Source: an uncultured bacterium | GTDB lineage: Bacteria > Myxococcota_A > UBA9042 > PHBI01 | Assembly: GCA_938040325.1 (NCBI GenBank) | Contig: CALHXW010000362.1 | Span: 1 to 32,141 of the forward strand | Length of the DNA stretch: 32,141 nt | Direction: 5' to 3' | Shown: positions 16,506-24,747 of the stretch, one piece after another | How positions within the stretch are numbered: the stretch's first letter is position 1 | Layout: each line of letters starts with the position of its first letter | Position numbers and translations under genes: made by a program | The notes under the pieces: model-generated | Told to the model about the DNA's origin: nothing | Databases searched by the model: none | Seen by the model: only the letters and a program-made list of their open reading frames with translations

Positions 16506-17732
16506 TCACCCGCCGAAGTCGTCGAGCGCGATGTTCTCGGGCTCCACGCCGAGGTCCTCGAGCATGTTGATGCAGGCCGTGTTCATCATCGGTGGGCCGC
16601 ACATGTAGTACTCGACGTCTTCCGGCGACGGGTGCTTGCTGAGGTACTCGTCAAGCGTCACCTGGTGGATGTAGCCGGTCAGGCCGGTCCACTCGTCTTC
16701 GGGCAGCGGGTCCGACAGCGCCAGGTGCCACTCGAAGTTCGGGAACTCCGCGGCGATCTTGTCGAAGTGGTCGACATAGAAGGCCTCACGCAGCGAGCGG
16801 GCGCCATACCAGAAGGTGACCTTCCGCTTGGTGGCCAAGCGACGGAAGAGGTCGAAGATGTGGCTGCGCATGGGCGCCATACCGGCGCCGCCACCGATGA
16901 AGCACATCTCGTTGTCGGTGTCCTTGGCGAAGAACTCGCCGAAGGGCCCGCTGATGACAACCTCGTCGCCGGGCTTGAGGCCGAAGATGTAGGACGACAT
17001 GATGCCTGGCGGCACGTCGGGCTGCCGGGGCGGCGGGCTGGCGATCCGGACGTTGAGCATGATGATGTCGCTCTCGTCGGGGTAGTTGGCCATCGAGTAC
17101 GCGCGCGTGACGGGCTCTTTCACGTTGGAAGCGAAGCGCCACATGTCGTACTTGTCCCAGTCGTCCCGGTACTCCTCTTCGATCTCGAAGTCCTTGTAGT
17201 GGAGCAGGTGCGGTGGGCACTCGATCTGGATGTAGCCACCAGCGCGGAACGGCACTTCCTCGCCCTCGGGAAGCTCAAGCACCAGCTCCTTGATGAACGT
17301 CGCGACGTTCTCGTTGCTACGGACCTTGCAGGTCCACTTGCGGACGCTGAAGATCTCGGGCTCGAGCTCGATCTCCATGTCCTGCTTGACCTTCACCTGG
17401 CAGGAGAGTCGAACCCCCTCACGGGCGTCGCTTCGCGAGATGTGCGGCACCTCGGTGGGCAGCATCGCGCCACCGCCGGAGTGCACGTGCACCGTGCAGA
17501 CGCCGCAGGTGCCCTTGCCACCGCAGGCCGACGGAATGAACACCTTTCGAGCCGCCAGCGTGTTGAGCAGCGTGCTGCCGGCTCGCGTTGTGAAGCTGTT
17601 CTCTTCGTCGTGGTTGACGAGGATCTTCACCTCACCGCTTGCGACGAGACGAGCGCGCGCCGCCATCAGCCCAACGGTGAGCAACAGGATGAGGCCGACA
17701 AACACTGCGACGCCAACGAGGATCGTGGTCAT
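16506..17732 (-). CDS. nqrF: Na+-NQR subunit F (NADH dehydrogenase, 2Fe-2S and FAD)
   Basis: This is the electron-entry subunit: it oxidises NADH and passes electrons via FAD to a [2Fe-2S] centre. The 408-residue protein has one N-terminal membrane helix (~4-24). A ferredoxin domain follows with cysteines C70, C76, C79 and C111 ([12 protein letters not shown]). Then come an FAD-binding RAYS motif (210-213), an NADH-binding GGGAG motif (280-284), [14 protein letters not shown] (378-381) and the typical C-terminal DDFGG. Length matches the family. AAGGAGA lies eight bases before the ATG at 17732. It is 17 bases after the nqrE stop. Confidence 0.97.
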   Translation of the reverse strand: MTTILVGVAVFVGLILLLTVGLMAARARLVASGEVKILVNHDEENSFTTRAGSTLLNTLAARKVFIPSACGGKGTCGVCTVHVHSGGGAMLPTEVPHISRSDAREGVRLSCQVKVKQDMEIELEPEIFSVRKWTCKVRSNENVATFIKELVLELPEGEEVPFRAGGYIQIECPPHLLHYKDFEIEEEYRDDWDKYDMWRFASNVKEPVTRAYSMANYPDESDIIMLNVRIASPPPRQPDVPPGIMSSYIFGLKPGDEVVISGPFGEFFAKDTDNEMCFIGGGAGMAPMRSHIFDLFRRLATKRKVTFWYGARSLREAFYVDHFDKIAAEFPNFEWHLALSDPLPEDEWTGLTGYIHQVTLDEYLSKHPSPEDVEYYMCGPPMMNTACINMLEDLGVEPENIALDDFGG

Positions 17733-17749
17733 GTCTGAGTCTCCTTCGC

Positions 17750-18364
17750 CTACAACTGAATGCCGGCGAAGGCCATGAAGCCAATCGCCATGAGTCCGGT
17801 GATGATGAACGTGATTCCGAGACCTCGTAGAGGACCGGGCACGTTGCTGTAGCGCATCCGCTCGCGGATGGCTGCAAGCGCAACCATGGCCAGGAAGAAG
17901 CCAAGGCCCGAGCCCAAGCCGAACACCGTCGACTCCGCCAGGTTGTAGTCGCGCTCAACCATGAACAGCGACGACCCAAGGATGGCGCAGTTCACGGCGA
18001 TCAGGGGCAGGAACACACCGAGCGCCGCATAGAGCGCAGGCGCAAACTTATCGAGCGCCATCTCCACAACCTGCACGGTGGCAGCGATGGAGCCGATGAA
18101 CGCCAGGAAGTTGAGGTAGGACAGGTCCGTCGTCGCGAAGTCAGCGCTGATCCACGTCATCGCCCCTTCTTTCAGGAAGTACTGATAGAAGAGGTTGTTG
18201 ATCGGGGTCGTGACGGTGAGCACGAACGTGACCGCGAGGCCGAGGCCAACAGCGGTGTCGACCTTCTTCGAGACCGCCAAGAACGAGCACATGCCTAGGA
18301 AGAAGGCGAGCGCCATGTTCTCGACGAAGATCGCCTTCGTTAAGAGGCTTAGGTAGTCTTCCAT
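17750..18364 (-). CDS. nqrE: Na+-NQR subunit E
   Basis: This 204-residue polytopic membrane subunit carries about six helices. It pairs with NqrD in an inverted pseudo-symmetric arrangement that holds an intramembrane iron-sulfur centre. The conserved half-membrane motif [15 protein letters not shown] contains C26 and AVNCAILG contains C126, the expected metal ligands. [10 protein letters not shown] and the C-terminal GLMAIGF segment are also typical. The start is three bases after the nqrD stop, so the two are almost certainly co-translated. Confidence 0.97.
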   Translation of the reverse strand: MEDYLSLLTKAIFVENMALAFFLGMCSFLAVSKKVDTAVGLGLAVTFVLTVTTPINNLFYQYFLKEGAMTWISADFATTDLSYLNFLAFIGSIAATVQVVEMALDKFAPALYAALGVFLPLIAVNCAILGSSLFMVERDYNLAESTVFGLGSGLGFFLAMVALAAIRERMRYSNVPGPLRGLGITFIITGLMAIGFMAFAGIQL

Positions 18365-18367
18365 GGC

Positions 18368-18991
18368 CTAGTCCTCCGTCTGGAGTTCGGGCTTCCAAGC
18401 TCGCAGGATCCAAATGAAGATCCCGATGAGGAAGAAGGCGCCAGGTGCCAACACCATGAGACCGTTGGGGTTGTACCAACCGCCCTCGGTCACCAAGGGG
18501 AGAATCTCCGCGCCAAAGAGCTTCCCGGCCCCGAGGAGCTCGCGGAAGAACGCGACGAAGATGAGCACCAGCGAGTAGCCAATGCCGTTGCCGATGCCAT
18601 CCATGATGGACGCCACCGGTCCGTTTTGCATCGCAAACGCCTCGGCTCGGCCCATCACGATACAGTTCGTGATGATGAGGCCGACGAACACCGAGAGCTG
18701 CTTGGACGTCTCAAAGAGGTACGCCTTGAGGATCTGGTCGGTGATGATCACCAACGACGCGATGATCGTCAGCTGGACGATGATGCGGATGCTCGGCGGG
18801 ATGTGGTTGCGGATGAGGCTGATCGAGAGGTTCGACAGCGTCATCACGGCGATGACCGCCGCGCTCATCACCATCGCGGTCGACATCTGCGTCGTGACGG
18901 CAAGCGCCGAGCAGATGCCAAGCACCTGAATGGCGATGGGGTTGTCGTTAAAGAGCGGATCGATCAGAGCTTCGCGATTCTTAGACGCCAT
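18368..18991 (-). CDS. nqrD: Na+-NQR subunit D
   Basis: This 207-residue membrane subunit is paralogous to NqrE. The conserved cysteines C27 ([10 protein letters not shown]) and C110 ([14 protein letters not shown]) supply the other two ligands of the NqrD/E iron centre. The early motif [15 protein letters not shown] and [11 protein letters not shown] are typical of the family. The frame stays open far upstream, inside nqrC, but the ATG at 18991 follows AAGGGGG and lies one base past the nqrC stop, giving the normal length. Closely related RnfE shares the fold, but the surrounding nqr genes decide the call. Confidence 0.96.
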   Translation of the reverse strand: MASKNREALIDPLFNDNPIAIQVLGICSALAVTTQMSTAMVMSAAVIAVMTLSNLSISLIRNHIPPSIRIIVQLTIIASLVIITDQILKAYLFETSKQLSVFVGLIITNCIVMGRAEAFAMQNGPVASIMDGIGNGIGYSLVLIFVAFFRELLGAGKLFGAEILPLVTEGGWYNPNGLMVLAPGAFFLIGIFIWILRAWKPELQTED

Positions 18992-18992
18992 C

Positions 18993-19784
18993 TCAGACCC
19001 CCTTCGCGCTGAGCATCTTGAGGTATGGCCCAAAGCCGTTGTCGCCGGCCCAGAAGCGGACCAGCTGGCCAACGCCACGGGCCGTGATGGTCGCGCCCGA
19101 GAGCCCATCGACCTTGTGGGGTGCGGACTCAACGGGGCCCGCCACGCCCTTGATCACGTCGATGACGGCCACGCCCTTGTCATCAAAGACCTTCCGGCCA
19201 GGCCAGAGCGCCTTCCAACGCGGGTTGTCGACCTCGCCACCGAGGCCAGGCGTCTCGCCGTGCTGGTAGAAGGTCAGTCCAGCGATCGTGTTCAGATCGG
19301 GCTGGAGGGCAACGAAGCCGTAGAGCGTCGACCAGAGGCCCTTACCTTCCACCGGCAACACGACCAGGTCCGTGCTGGCATCTGCGTTGGTGTCGATGAG
19401 GTAGACGACCGCTTGGTTCGGCAGACGCTTCACGCCAGCGGTGTTCTTGGGAGCTTCGATGCTCGTGCTGGGGTCTTTTTGCGCCTTGAGCTGGTCGAAG
19501 GTCGCGACCGCAGCGGGCTCCGCGTCCACGTAAGCGCCGCTCTTCAGGTCGATGAGCTTCGGCGTCACGTGCTTTTCATAGAGCGAGTTGATGTCGTCGC
19601 GTCCCAGTGGCGCCTCGCCACCGGAGCCAACGCCGGCCACGCTCAGGACCTTGGACTTGCGATCCAGCAGCTTGTTCTCGTCCTGGCGATCCTTGAGTCC
19701 CACAGCACTTGTGGCGACGAAGACCGAGCAAACGAGGCAGACCGCGGCAGCAAACCCGAGGGTGTATCGCGTACTATACTCCAT
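18993..19784 (-). CDS. nqrC: Na+-NQR subunit C (covalent FMN)
   Basis: This 263-residue subunit has one N-terminal membrane helix (~9-29) and a large periplasmic FMN-binding domain. The flavinylation motif is SGAT (229-232) within [13 protein letters not shown], with T232 the predicted acceptor for Apb[17 protein letters not shown] is the other family hallmark. The ATG at 19784 has AGGAGG eight bases upstream and overlaps the nqrB 3' end by 11 bp. The upstream in-frame ATG at 19841 would add a stretch within nqrB that is unlike the family. Confidence 0.96.
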   Translation of the reverse strand: MEYSTRYTLGFAAAVCLVCSVFVATSAVGLKDRQDENKLLDRKSKVLSVAGVGSGGEAPLGRDDINSLYEKHVTPKLIDLKSGAYVDAEPAAVATFDQLKAQKDPSTSIEAPKNTAGVKRLPNQAVVYLIDTNADASTDLVVLPVEGKGLWSTLYGFVALQPDLNTIAGLTFYQHGETPGLGGEVDNPRWKALWPGRKVFDDKGVAVIDVIKGVAGPVESAPHKVDGLSGATITARGVGQLVRFWAGDNGFGPYLKMLSAKGV

Positions 19785-21003
19785 AGTTAGCCCTCCTCTT
19801 GATGTTCTTCTGAACGATGAGGTGGTCGATGTACGGCGCAAACATGTTCATGAAGAGGATCGCAAGCATCATGCCTTCCGGGTACGCCGGGTTAATGACG
19901 CGCACCAAGATAACCATCACGCCTATGCCGATACCGTAGTAGAGCTTGCCGCGCGCTGTGAACGCGCTCGTGACGGGGTCGGTGGCCATAAACACGAGGC
20001 CGAACGCGAAGCCGCCGAGGACCAGGTGCCAGTGGAACGGCATGTCAAACATCGGGTTGGTGTCGCTGCCGATGGCGTTGAGCAGAAGCGTCATCGCCAC
20101 AGCGCCAACCAGCACGCCGACCATGGTGCGCCAAGAGCCGATCTGAGTGACGATGAGGATGAACGCGCCGATGAGGCAGGCGAGCGTGGACGTCTCGCCC
20201 ATCGAGCCACCAATGAAGCCGAAGAAGGCGTCCATCCATCCGCTGCTGCCGAGCGCGACAGCCTCGCTTCCCCAGTCGACCGCGCCAGCGGCGGCCGTGC
20301 TGAGCATGGTTGCGCCGGTCGAGCCGTCGGTCATGACGGCCGCGATCCAGGGGCTATCGCCGGAGATGTCGGCGGGGTAGGCGAAGAAGAGGAACGCACG
20401 CGCCGTCAGCGCGATGTTGAGCACGTTCATGCCCGTGCCGCCGAAGACCTCTTTGGCCAAGATGACGGCAAAGGCGATCCCGAGCGCAACCTGCCAGAGC
20501 GGAATGGTCGGCGGCAGCACGAGCGGGAAGAGGAACATGGTCACGAGGAATCCCTCGTTGACTTCATGTCGCCTCAGGATGGCGCTACCGACCTCGATGT
20601 TGCCGCCCACAAAGGCTGTGACCGCAAGGACCGGCAGGAACCAGATGGCGCCGTAGATGGCGTTGCCGAAGAAGCTCGTCGGGTCGTGGGTAAAGCCCAG
20701 CCACGTGTAGAGCCCGGTGTGCCAGTCATCGATAGGCAACGCACCGTTAGAGATGGCCAGGTTGGCTTGGTAGCCAGTGTTGTACATGGCCATCAGGATG
20801 CACGGGACCAGCGCGAAGACGACGGTGATCATCATGCGCTTGAGGTCGAGTGCGTCGCGGACGTGGGTCAGCCCTTCGGTGACCTTGCCCGGCGTGAACA
20901 ACAGCGTGTCCGGCGCTTCATAGAGGGCCTCGAACTTGTGCAGTTTGCCGCCCTCTTCGAACTTGGGGGCCTGCTTGTCGAGGAACTTACGGAGGAACTT
21001 CAT
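19774..21003 (-). CDS. nqrB: Na+-NQR subunit B (covalent FMN, core membrane subunit)
   Basis: The 409-residue subunit has about ten membrane helices and is linked in the family to Na+ translocation, riboflavin binding and quinone reduction. It begins with the family's cytoplasmic helix ([18 protein letters not shown]) and has [10 protein letters not shown] near 187-195. The flavinylation motif is [10 protein letters not shown], with T232 as acceptor. [12 protein letters not shown] and the C-terminal [10 protein letters not shown] are also conserved. The start is seven bases after the nqrA stop. A GGAAGGAGGG ribosome binding site lies within the end of nqrA, a little distant. Confidence 0.97.
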   Translation of the reverse strand: MKFLRKFLDKQAPKFEEGGKLHKFEALYEAPDTLLFTPGKVTEGLTHVRDALDLKRMMITVVFALVPCILMAMYNTGYQANLAISNGALPIDDWHTGLYTWLGFTHDPTSFFGNAIYGAIWFLPVLAVTAFVGGNIEVGSAILRRHEVNEGFLVTMFLFPLVLPPTIPLWQVALGIAFAVILAKEVFGGTGMNVLNIALTARAFLFFAYPADISGDSPWIAAVMTDGSTGATMLSTAAAGAVDWGSEAVALGSSGWMDAFFGFIGGSMGETSTLACLIGAFILIVTQIGSWRTMVGVLVGAVAMTLLLNAIGSDTNPMFDMPFHWHLVLGGFAFGLVFMATDPVTSAFTARGKLYYGIGIGVMVILVRVINPAYPEGMMLAILFMNMFAPYIDHLIVQKNIKRRANYGV

Positions 21004-21010
21004 AGTGGGG

Positions 21011-22390
21011 TCAGCCCTCCTTCCAGATGGTCGTGAGGTTGCGGCGTAGGTGCTTGCCGTAGTCTTCCTTGCCCGGGCTCACAAACGAGCAGAGTCCAAG
21101 GTCTTCTTCGGCCAGCTCAAGGCAGCCGAGCTTCTCGGCGCGCTCGAGGTCATCGACCAGCAGCGCACGGAGGAGAAACGTCGGCATGATATCGAGCGGC
21201 ATGACGCGCTCGAACATTCCGATCGGCACCATCGCGCGATGGCTGCCGTGGGTGGTGGTGGTCAGCGCGTACTCTTTCTTCTTCACGAAGCCACTGAGGA
21301 ACGCACGCACCGTGGAGTACATGTTGCCGCCTGGGGCAAGCCAGCCGAGGAAGCGGCGCTCGCGGTCTTCAGCGAGGCAGGCAATGCCGTTGTCGAAGCG
21401 GCCTAGGTAGCCAAAGAGCTCGCCCATGGCGGTGTGGCCCGAGAGGACCGAGCCGCGAACGAGGCGGACCTCGCCGTCGATGGTCTCGCCCGCTGCCAGC
21501 TGGTCGACGCGTGCGCCGATCCGGGTCTTGAGCAACCGAGGCTGGGTCGCTGCCGGTCCAGCGAGCGACACGACGCGGGTGACGTCGAGACGACCCGTGC
21601 GCGCGAGGGCACCGATGGCAGCGACGTCTTGAATGCCGATCGACCAGACAACGCGCTTGCGGTTGACGGGGTGCAGCGTGTGAATGTGCGTGCCGGTGAG
21701 GCCTGCCGGGTGCTTGCCGCGGAACTCTTCCTGCTGGACGTTGCTCGCGCCGCCCGGGCTAAGCTTCGAGCCAGCGGCCTTGCAGAAGTAGACCTTGCCG
21801 TCAGTGAGCTTGCTGAGAAGTGCGAGCCCCCCGGCGATGTCGGCCTCGCGCCCCGCCATCACCGCGTCCATGTCGGGTGCGAGCGGGTTGGTGTCCATGG
21901 CGTTGACGAAGATAGCCTGGCAGTCCTCGTCGAAGCTTGGGACCCGGTTGAAGGGCCGCGCGCGGATGCTTGTCCAGAGCCCGCTCTCACTGAGCAGCGC
22001 TTGGACCCCGGCGCGATCCAGTCCCGCGACGCCACCGGCTGGGTAGCTCGCGAAGGTCTGGAACTCGTCGTCGCCAGGCGTCCCGGCGGCTTCGCCGGCG
22101 CTCAGCTCGATGACCACCGACTGTAGGGCCCGTCGCTCGCCGCGGTTGACCGCGACGACCGTACCCGCGCCCGGGGCGGTGAAGACGATGCCGCGTCCCT
22201 TACGGTCCTCAAAGAGGACCTGGCCGCGCTTGACGACCGCACCGACCTCGACATGCATTCGAGGCTTCATGGTCGGAAAGTCTGCGGCCAAGAGCGCGAC
22301 ATGGGTAACGGAGGCCCCGTCGGAGACGGTCTGTTGGGGCTTGCCCGAGATGGGCAAGTCCAAGCCTTTCTTGATGACGTGTACTGCCAT
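21011..22390 (-). CDS. nqrA: Na+-NQR subunit A
   Basis: This is the cytoplasm-facing peripheral subunit of the Na+ pump, 459 residues, starting with the family opening [13 protein letters not shown]. Other conserved stretches are [53 protein letters not shown] and [17 protein letters not shown]. It is the first gene of the order A-B-C-D-E-F-apbE-nqrM, in which gaps are tiny or negative up to apbE. The ATG at 22390 has no strong ribosome binding site close by. The operon's promoter should lie in the 415-bp gap before it, unless transcription starts ahead of the CIA30 gene. Confidence 0.97.
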   Translation of the reverse strand: MAVHVIKKGLDLPISGKPQQTVSDGASVTHVALLAADFPTMKPRMHVEVGAVVKRGQVLFEDRKGRGIVFTAPGAGTVVAVNRGERRALQSVVIELSAGEAAGTPGDDEFQTFASYPAGGVAGLDRAGVQALLSESGLWTSIRARPFNRVPSFDEDCQAIFVNAMDTNPLAPDMDAVMAGREADIAGGLALLSKLTDGKVYFCKAAGSKLSPGGASNVQQEEFRGKHPAGLTGTHIHTLHPVNRKRVVWSIGIQDVAAIGALARTGRLDVTRVVSLAGPAATQPRLLKTRIGARVDQLAAGETIDGEVRLVRGSVLSGHTAMGELFGYLGRFDNGIACLAEDRERRFLGWLAPGGNMYSTVRAFLSGFVKKKEYALTTTTHGSHRAMVPIGMFERVMPLDIMPTFLLRALLVDDLERAEKLGCLELAEEDLGLCSFVSPGKEDYGKHLRRNLTTIWKEG

Positions 22391-22805
22391 GCTGTTCCGG
22401 TTCTCCGTGCCTCGGCCTGGTTTTCGGATCGCAACACATCGAGCACGCCGGACCGCAGGGCGGTGCTCGCGGTGACGGTTTAACCGCGTTCTTCGATTTG
22501 GTGAAGCGGAGAAAAGCGGTGAACAGTTCTTTCTTGCGCCACACGACGGTCGACCGAGCGCTAACCTCGCGTCTTCGAAGGCAACAACGCCTCAAGCGGC
22601 CCGATGGTGAGAGAGCGTAGCGTCAGCGGCGACAGGGGCGACAGGGGTTCGGGAGGCGGTCCGTCGTGTCTTGCGCGCCGCTCGGCAAGAGCGCGACGCT
22701 CGGTACCCGCGTGCCGGGCCCGGCCGACTCTCGAACAGGATCGCGACGCGCCCTGGCGTCAACGACGGTTGATCTCGGCCGCGTCCGGCGCGAGGAGCCG
22801 ACGTG
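22391..22805. other. 415-bp gene-free leader region of the nqr operon
   Basis: No convincing gene is present on either strand; the short open frames here have no recognisable protein character. Nested inverted sequence occurs at 22468-22488: CGCGGT and ACCGCG flank CGGTTTAACCG. It lies about 80-100 bp before nqrA and could be an operator. The half nearest nqrA contains AT-richer patches (22490-22530), compatible with a promoter. I could not find a -35/-10 pair good enough to annotate. A short direct repeat GGCGACAGG occurs near 22630. Confidence 0.4.
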
Positions 22806-23636
22806 TCAGTCGCGGTAGGCCTTGATGCTGGCGATCTCCAGGCGAAACGTGCCGTCCTGCTTGTCCGAGATCATCAGCCCGAGCCGTCGAATGCGCTTGA
22901 GGTTGAGAGGCTTGGCGCCCTCAACCATGCGACCACGCCAGGTCGGCGCGAGCTCGTCGAACCCGATCCGAATCTCGCTCCACGCACCGCTCGGCGCAAC
23001 GAACGCTTTCGAAAAGGAGATGCTGTCGAAGGCTTCGCGATCGGCAAGGCGCAGCTTGTAGATCTTGTCGTCGCCGCGCACGCGCAAGACCAGCCCCTTC
23101 GCGCCGCTGAGGTCGAGCGCGAGATCGCTCGCGCGGACCGACGCGAACCCGCCATTGCGCTCGAGCGAGAGCGTCCCCTCGAACGCAGCCGCACCGCCGC
23201 GGCTCGCCTTCAAGCGACTGCGGCTGATGCCTCCCATCACCCGGTCATCGACCGGACGAAACCTCGCAACGGCCGTCGGCTCGGAGAAATCCATCACAAC
23301 CACAGGGGGCTCCTTCGCGGCCACCACGGGTGCGGGCGGCGGGACTTGAGGACGGGCCGCGGGCTCGCCGGCGGCCTGCACAACGCTTGGCAAGGGCTGC
23401 GGCGTCACAGCGGGCGGTGACGCTACCACTGGAGGCGCGTCACTGACTTGGGAGGGGGCGCCTTCACCCGGCGCGGCCCCTTGGGGTGGCTTGGACGTGT
23501 GTCCTGCCGCGGCCGCTTCGGGTGGCTCTGCCCTTCGGTCTGGCGCGGCCGGCGCGGAGCAGGCCCAGAGCCCCGCGCAAAGCATGAGCAGGCCCAGCAC
23601 TCGGTCATGGTTGGCGCGTTGGCCGTCTCGATTCAT
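22806..23636 (-). CDS. CIA30-domain lipoprotein
   Basis: The 276-residue protein has a lipoprotein signal ending LWAC (Cys26). A Pro/Ala-rich linker (~30-112) follows, then a C-terminal domain (~115-275) like complex I intermediate-associated protein 30 (CIA30/NDUFAF1). Hallmarks are DDRVMGGISRS, FEGTLSLERNGGF, RVRGDDKIYKLRL, W-x2-IRIGFDELAPTWRG and LGLMISDKQDGTFRLEI. In mitochondria CIA30 helps assemble complex I; in bacteria the domain also occurs in uncharacterised sugar-binding-like proteins. The ATG at 23636 gives a proper signal peptide, whereas the 44 upstream in-frame codons do not look coding. It is transcribed toward nqrA, 415 bp away, and divergent from purQ. A role in Na+-NQR assembly is an attractive but unproven inference. 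Confidence 0.75.
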   Translation of the reverse strand: MNRDGQRANHDRVLGLLMLCAGLWACSAPAAPDRRAEPPEAAAAGHTSKPPQGAAPGEGAPSQVSDAPPVVASPPAVTPQPLPSVVQAAGEPAARPQVPPPAPVVAAKEPPVVVMDFSEPTAVARFRPVDDRVMGGISRSRLKASRGGAAAFEGTLSLERNGGFASVRASDLALDLSGAKGLVLRVRGDDKIYKLRLADREAFDSISFSKAFVAPSGAWSEIRIGFDELAPTWRGRMVEGAKPLNLKRIRRLGLMISDKQDGTFRLEIASIKAYRD

Positions 23637-23712
23637 GCGGCAAGGCTGGCGGGACCGAGCCCCAGAGTCAATCCCGACCTCGCGAGCCACGCGCCGCCAG
23701 ACAGCCGAACGC

Positions 23713-23726
23713 GCGATTGCAATCGC
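23713..23726. promoter_or_regulatory. Perfect 14-bp palindrome in the purQ / CIA30 divergent promoter region
   Basis: GCGATTGCAATCGC is a perfect inverted repeat, 77 bp upstream of the CIA30 start and 78 bp upstream of purQ, almost midway. Twelve bases to its right, GCAAACGT (23738-23745) equals one half of the E. coli PurR operator, without the second half. The symmetry and position suggest a regulator binding site controlling one or both directions. The link to PurR is speculative. Confidence 0.4.
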
Positions 23727-23803
23727 TGGCCGATGTTGCAAACGTCCCCCAAAGACGGCCGCTCTCAAGGCGGCGCCCGCCCAATGCCCTCGGCGTCTCC
23801 TCC

Positions 23804-24577
23804 ATGAACACCCTCAAGCTTCCGGTCCTTGTCCTTCGCGCCCCCGGCACCAACCGGGGCCGCTCGGCCGCACGCGCCGTGCAGCTCGCTGGCGGCAGAC
23901 CGGAGCTGGTCACCACCAAGGCCCTCATCCACGGCGACGTGCGTCTCGACGACTATCGCATGCTCGTCTTGCCGGGCGGCTTCTCGTACGGCGACGATCT
24001 GGGCGCCGGACGCGCCTGGGCCGCGCTCCTGCGAGCGCACGTGTCCACGCAGCTGCAGGCGTTCGTCGACAGTGGCCGGCCGGTGCTTGGCATCTGCAAC
24101 GGATTCCAAGCGCTCATCCACCTCGGCCTGGTGGGCGATGACCTCGGTGAGCGCGGCGCGACGCTCACCGACAACGCGCGCGGGCACTTCGAGTGCCGGT
24201 GGGTAACGCTCAACGCTGCCCCCGAGAGTCGCTGCGTGTTCACTGCGGATCTCGAACCCATCGAGTGCCCTGTGGCGCACGGCGAGGGACGGGTCGTCTT
24301 CAGCAACCCCGCGACCCACGAGCGCTTTTCCGCAGCCGGACGAATCGCTCTACGCTACGCGCCCAGCCCGTCGAGCGACGGCTATCCCGGCAACCCCAAC
24401 GGCTCGACCGACCACATCGCCGGGCTCTGCAACGCCGCCGGCAACGTGCTTGGCCTCATGCCCCACCCCGAGGACCACGTCACGGCAACTCAGCACCCAC
24501 GGCGCCACCGCGAGGCAGCACGCGGGCTCGGCCTCGCGCTCTTCGAGGCTGGGCTTCGCTACGCGGCGCGGCTCTGA
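23804..24577 (+). CDS. purQ: FGAM synthase glutaminase subunit PurQ
   Basis: PurQ hydrolyses glutamine and feeds ammonia to PurL for conversion of FGAR to FGAM (step 4 of purine synthesis). The 257-residue class I amidotransferase has the oxyanion block LPGGFSYGDDLGAG (~56-69), nucleophile C98 in GICNGFQ and the His-Glu pair H221/E223 in MPHPEDH. The usual PGTNCD-type N-terminal motif reads PGTNRGR. Length matches the longer PurQ type seen with PurSL-type synthases. The frame is open upstream, but the ATG at 23804 starts the recognisable fold. No clear ribosome binding site precedes it. It is the first gene of the purine block, with 226 bp between the CIA30 stop side's start codon region and its own start region shared as divergent control DNA. 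Confidence 0.95.
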   Translation: MNTLKLPVLVLRAPGTNRGRSAARAVQLAGGRPELVTTKALIHGDVRLDDYRMLVLPGGFSYGDDLGAGRAWAALLRAHVSTQLQAFVDSGRPVLGICNGFQALIHLGLVGDDLGERGATLTDNARGHFECRWVTLNAAPESRCVFTADLEPIECPVAHGEGRVVFSNPATHERFSAAGRIALRYAPSPSSDGYPGNPNGSTDHIAGLCNAAGNVLGLMPHPEDHVTATQHPRRHREAARGLGLALFEAGLRYAARL

Positions 24578-24662
24578 GTCGCACCGGCGATCACGTCGGT
24601 ATCGTCGACGCTCGCTTCGCTTTGTCGACCCGCCGTGTGCGCTTACTGTGCGCTGACGATAG

Positions 24663-24681
24663 TTGCCGGGTGGGTCGGCAA
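24663..24681 (+). promoter_or_regulatory. Inverted repeat in the purQ-purF gap
   Basis: TTGCCG (24663-24668) and CGGCAA (24676-24681) are perfect six-base arms around a seven-base spacer in the 170-bp space between purQ and purF. There is no T-run after it, so it is not a terminator. It may be an operator or an mRNA stem-loop at an internal junction. Such short symmetry can arise by chance. Confidence 0.2.
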
Positions 24682-24747
24682 GCGCTACGCCGCGTGGCGC
24701 GGGCGAGGTATACCCGCCGCCCCTCAACACAAGAAAGTTCAACCGAC

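Noticed and set aside
16212-17738. 508-codon plus-strand frame over apbE and nqrF
   Set aside because: It is a shadow of nqrF, which carries all expected cofactor motifs on the minus strand.
19588-21036. 482-codon plus-strand frame over nqrB and nqrC
   Set aside because: The product is Asp/Glu/His/Arg-rich without a fold and lies entirely opposite well-identified membrane subunits.
22604-22825. 73-codon plus-strand frame in the nqr leader region
   Set aside because: The product is Arg/Ser-rich and typical of random GC-rich DNA, with no ribosome binding site. The region is better read as regulatory.
24193-24747. Upstream extension of the purF frame into purQ, suggesting a larger fusion
   Set aside because: The extension overlaps purQ in another frame and is Arg/Pro-rich with no family similarity. 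The recognisable enzyme begins near Cys57.
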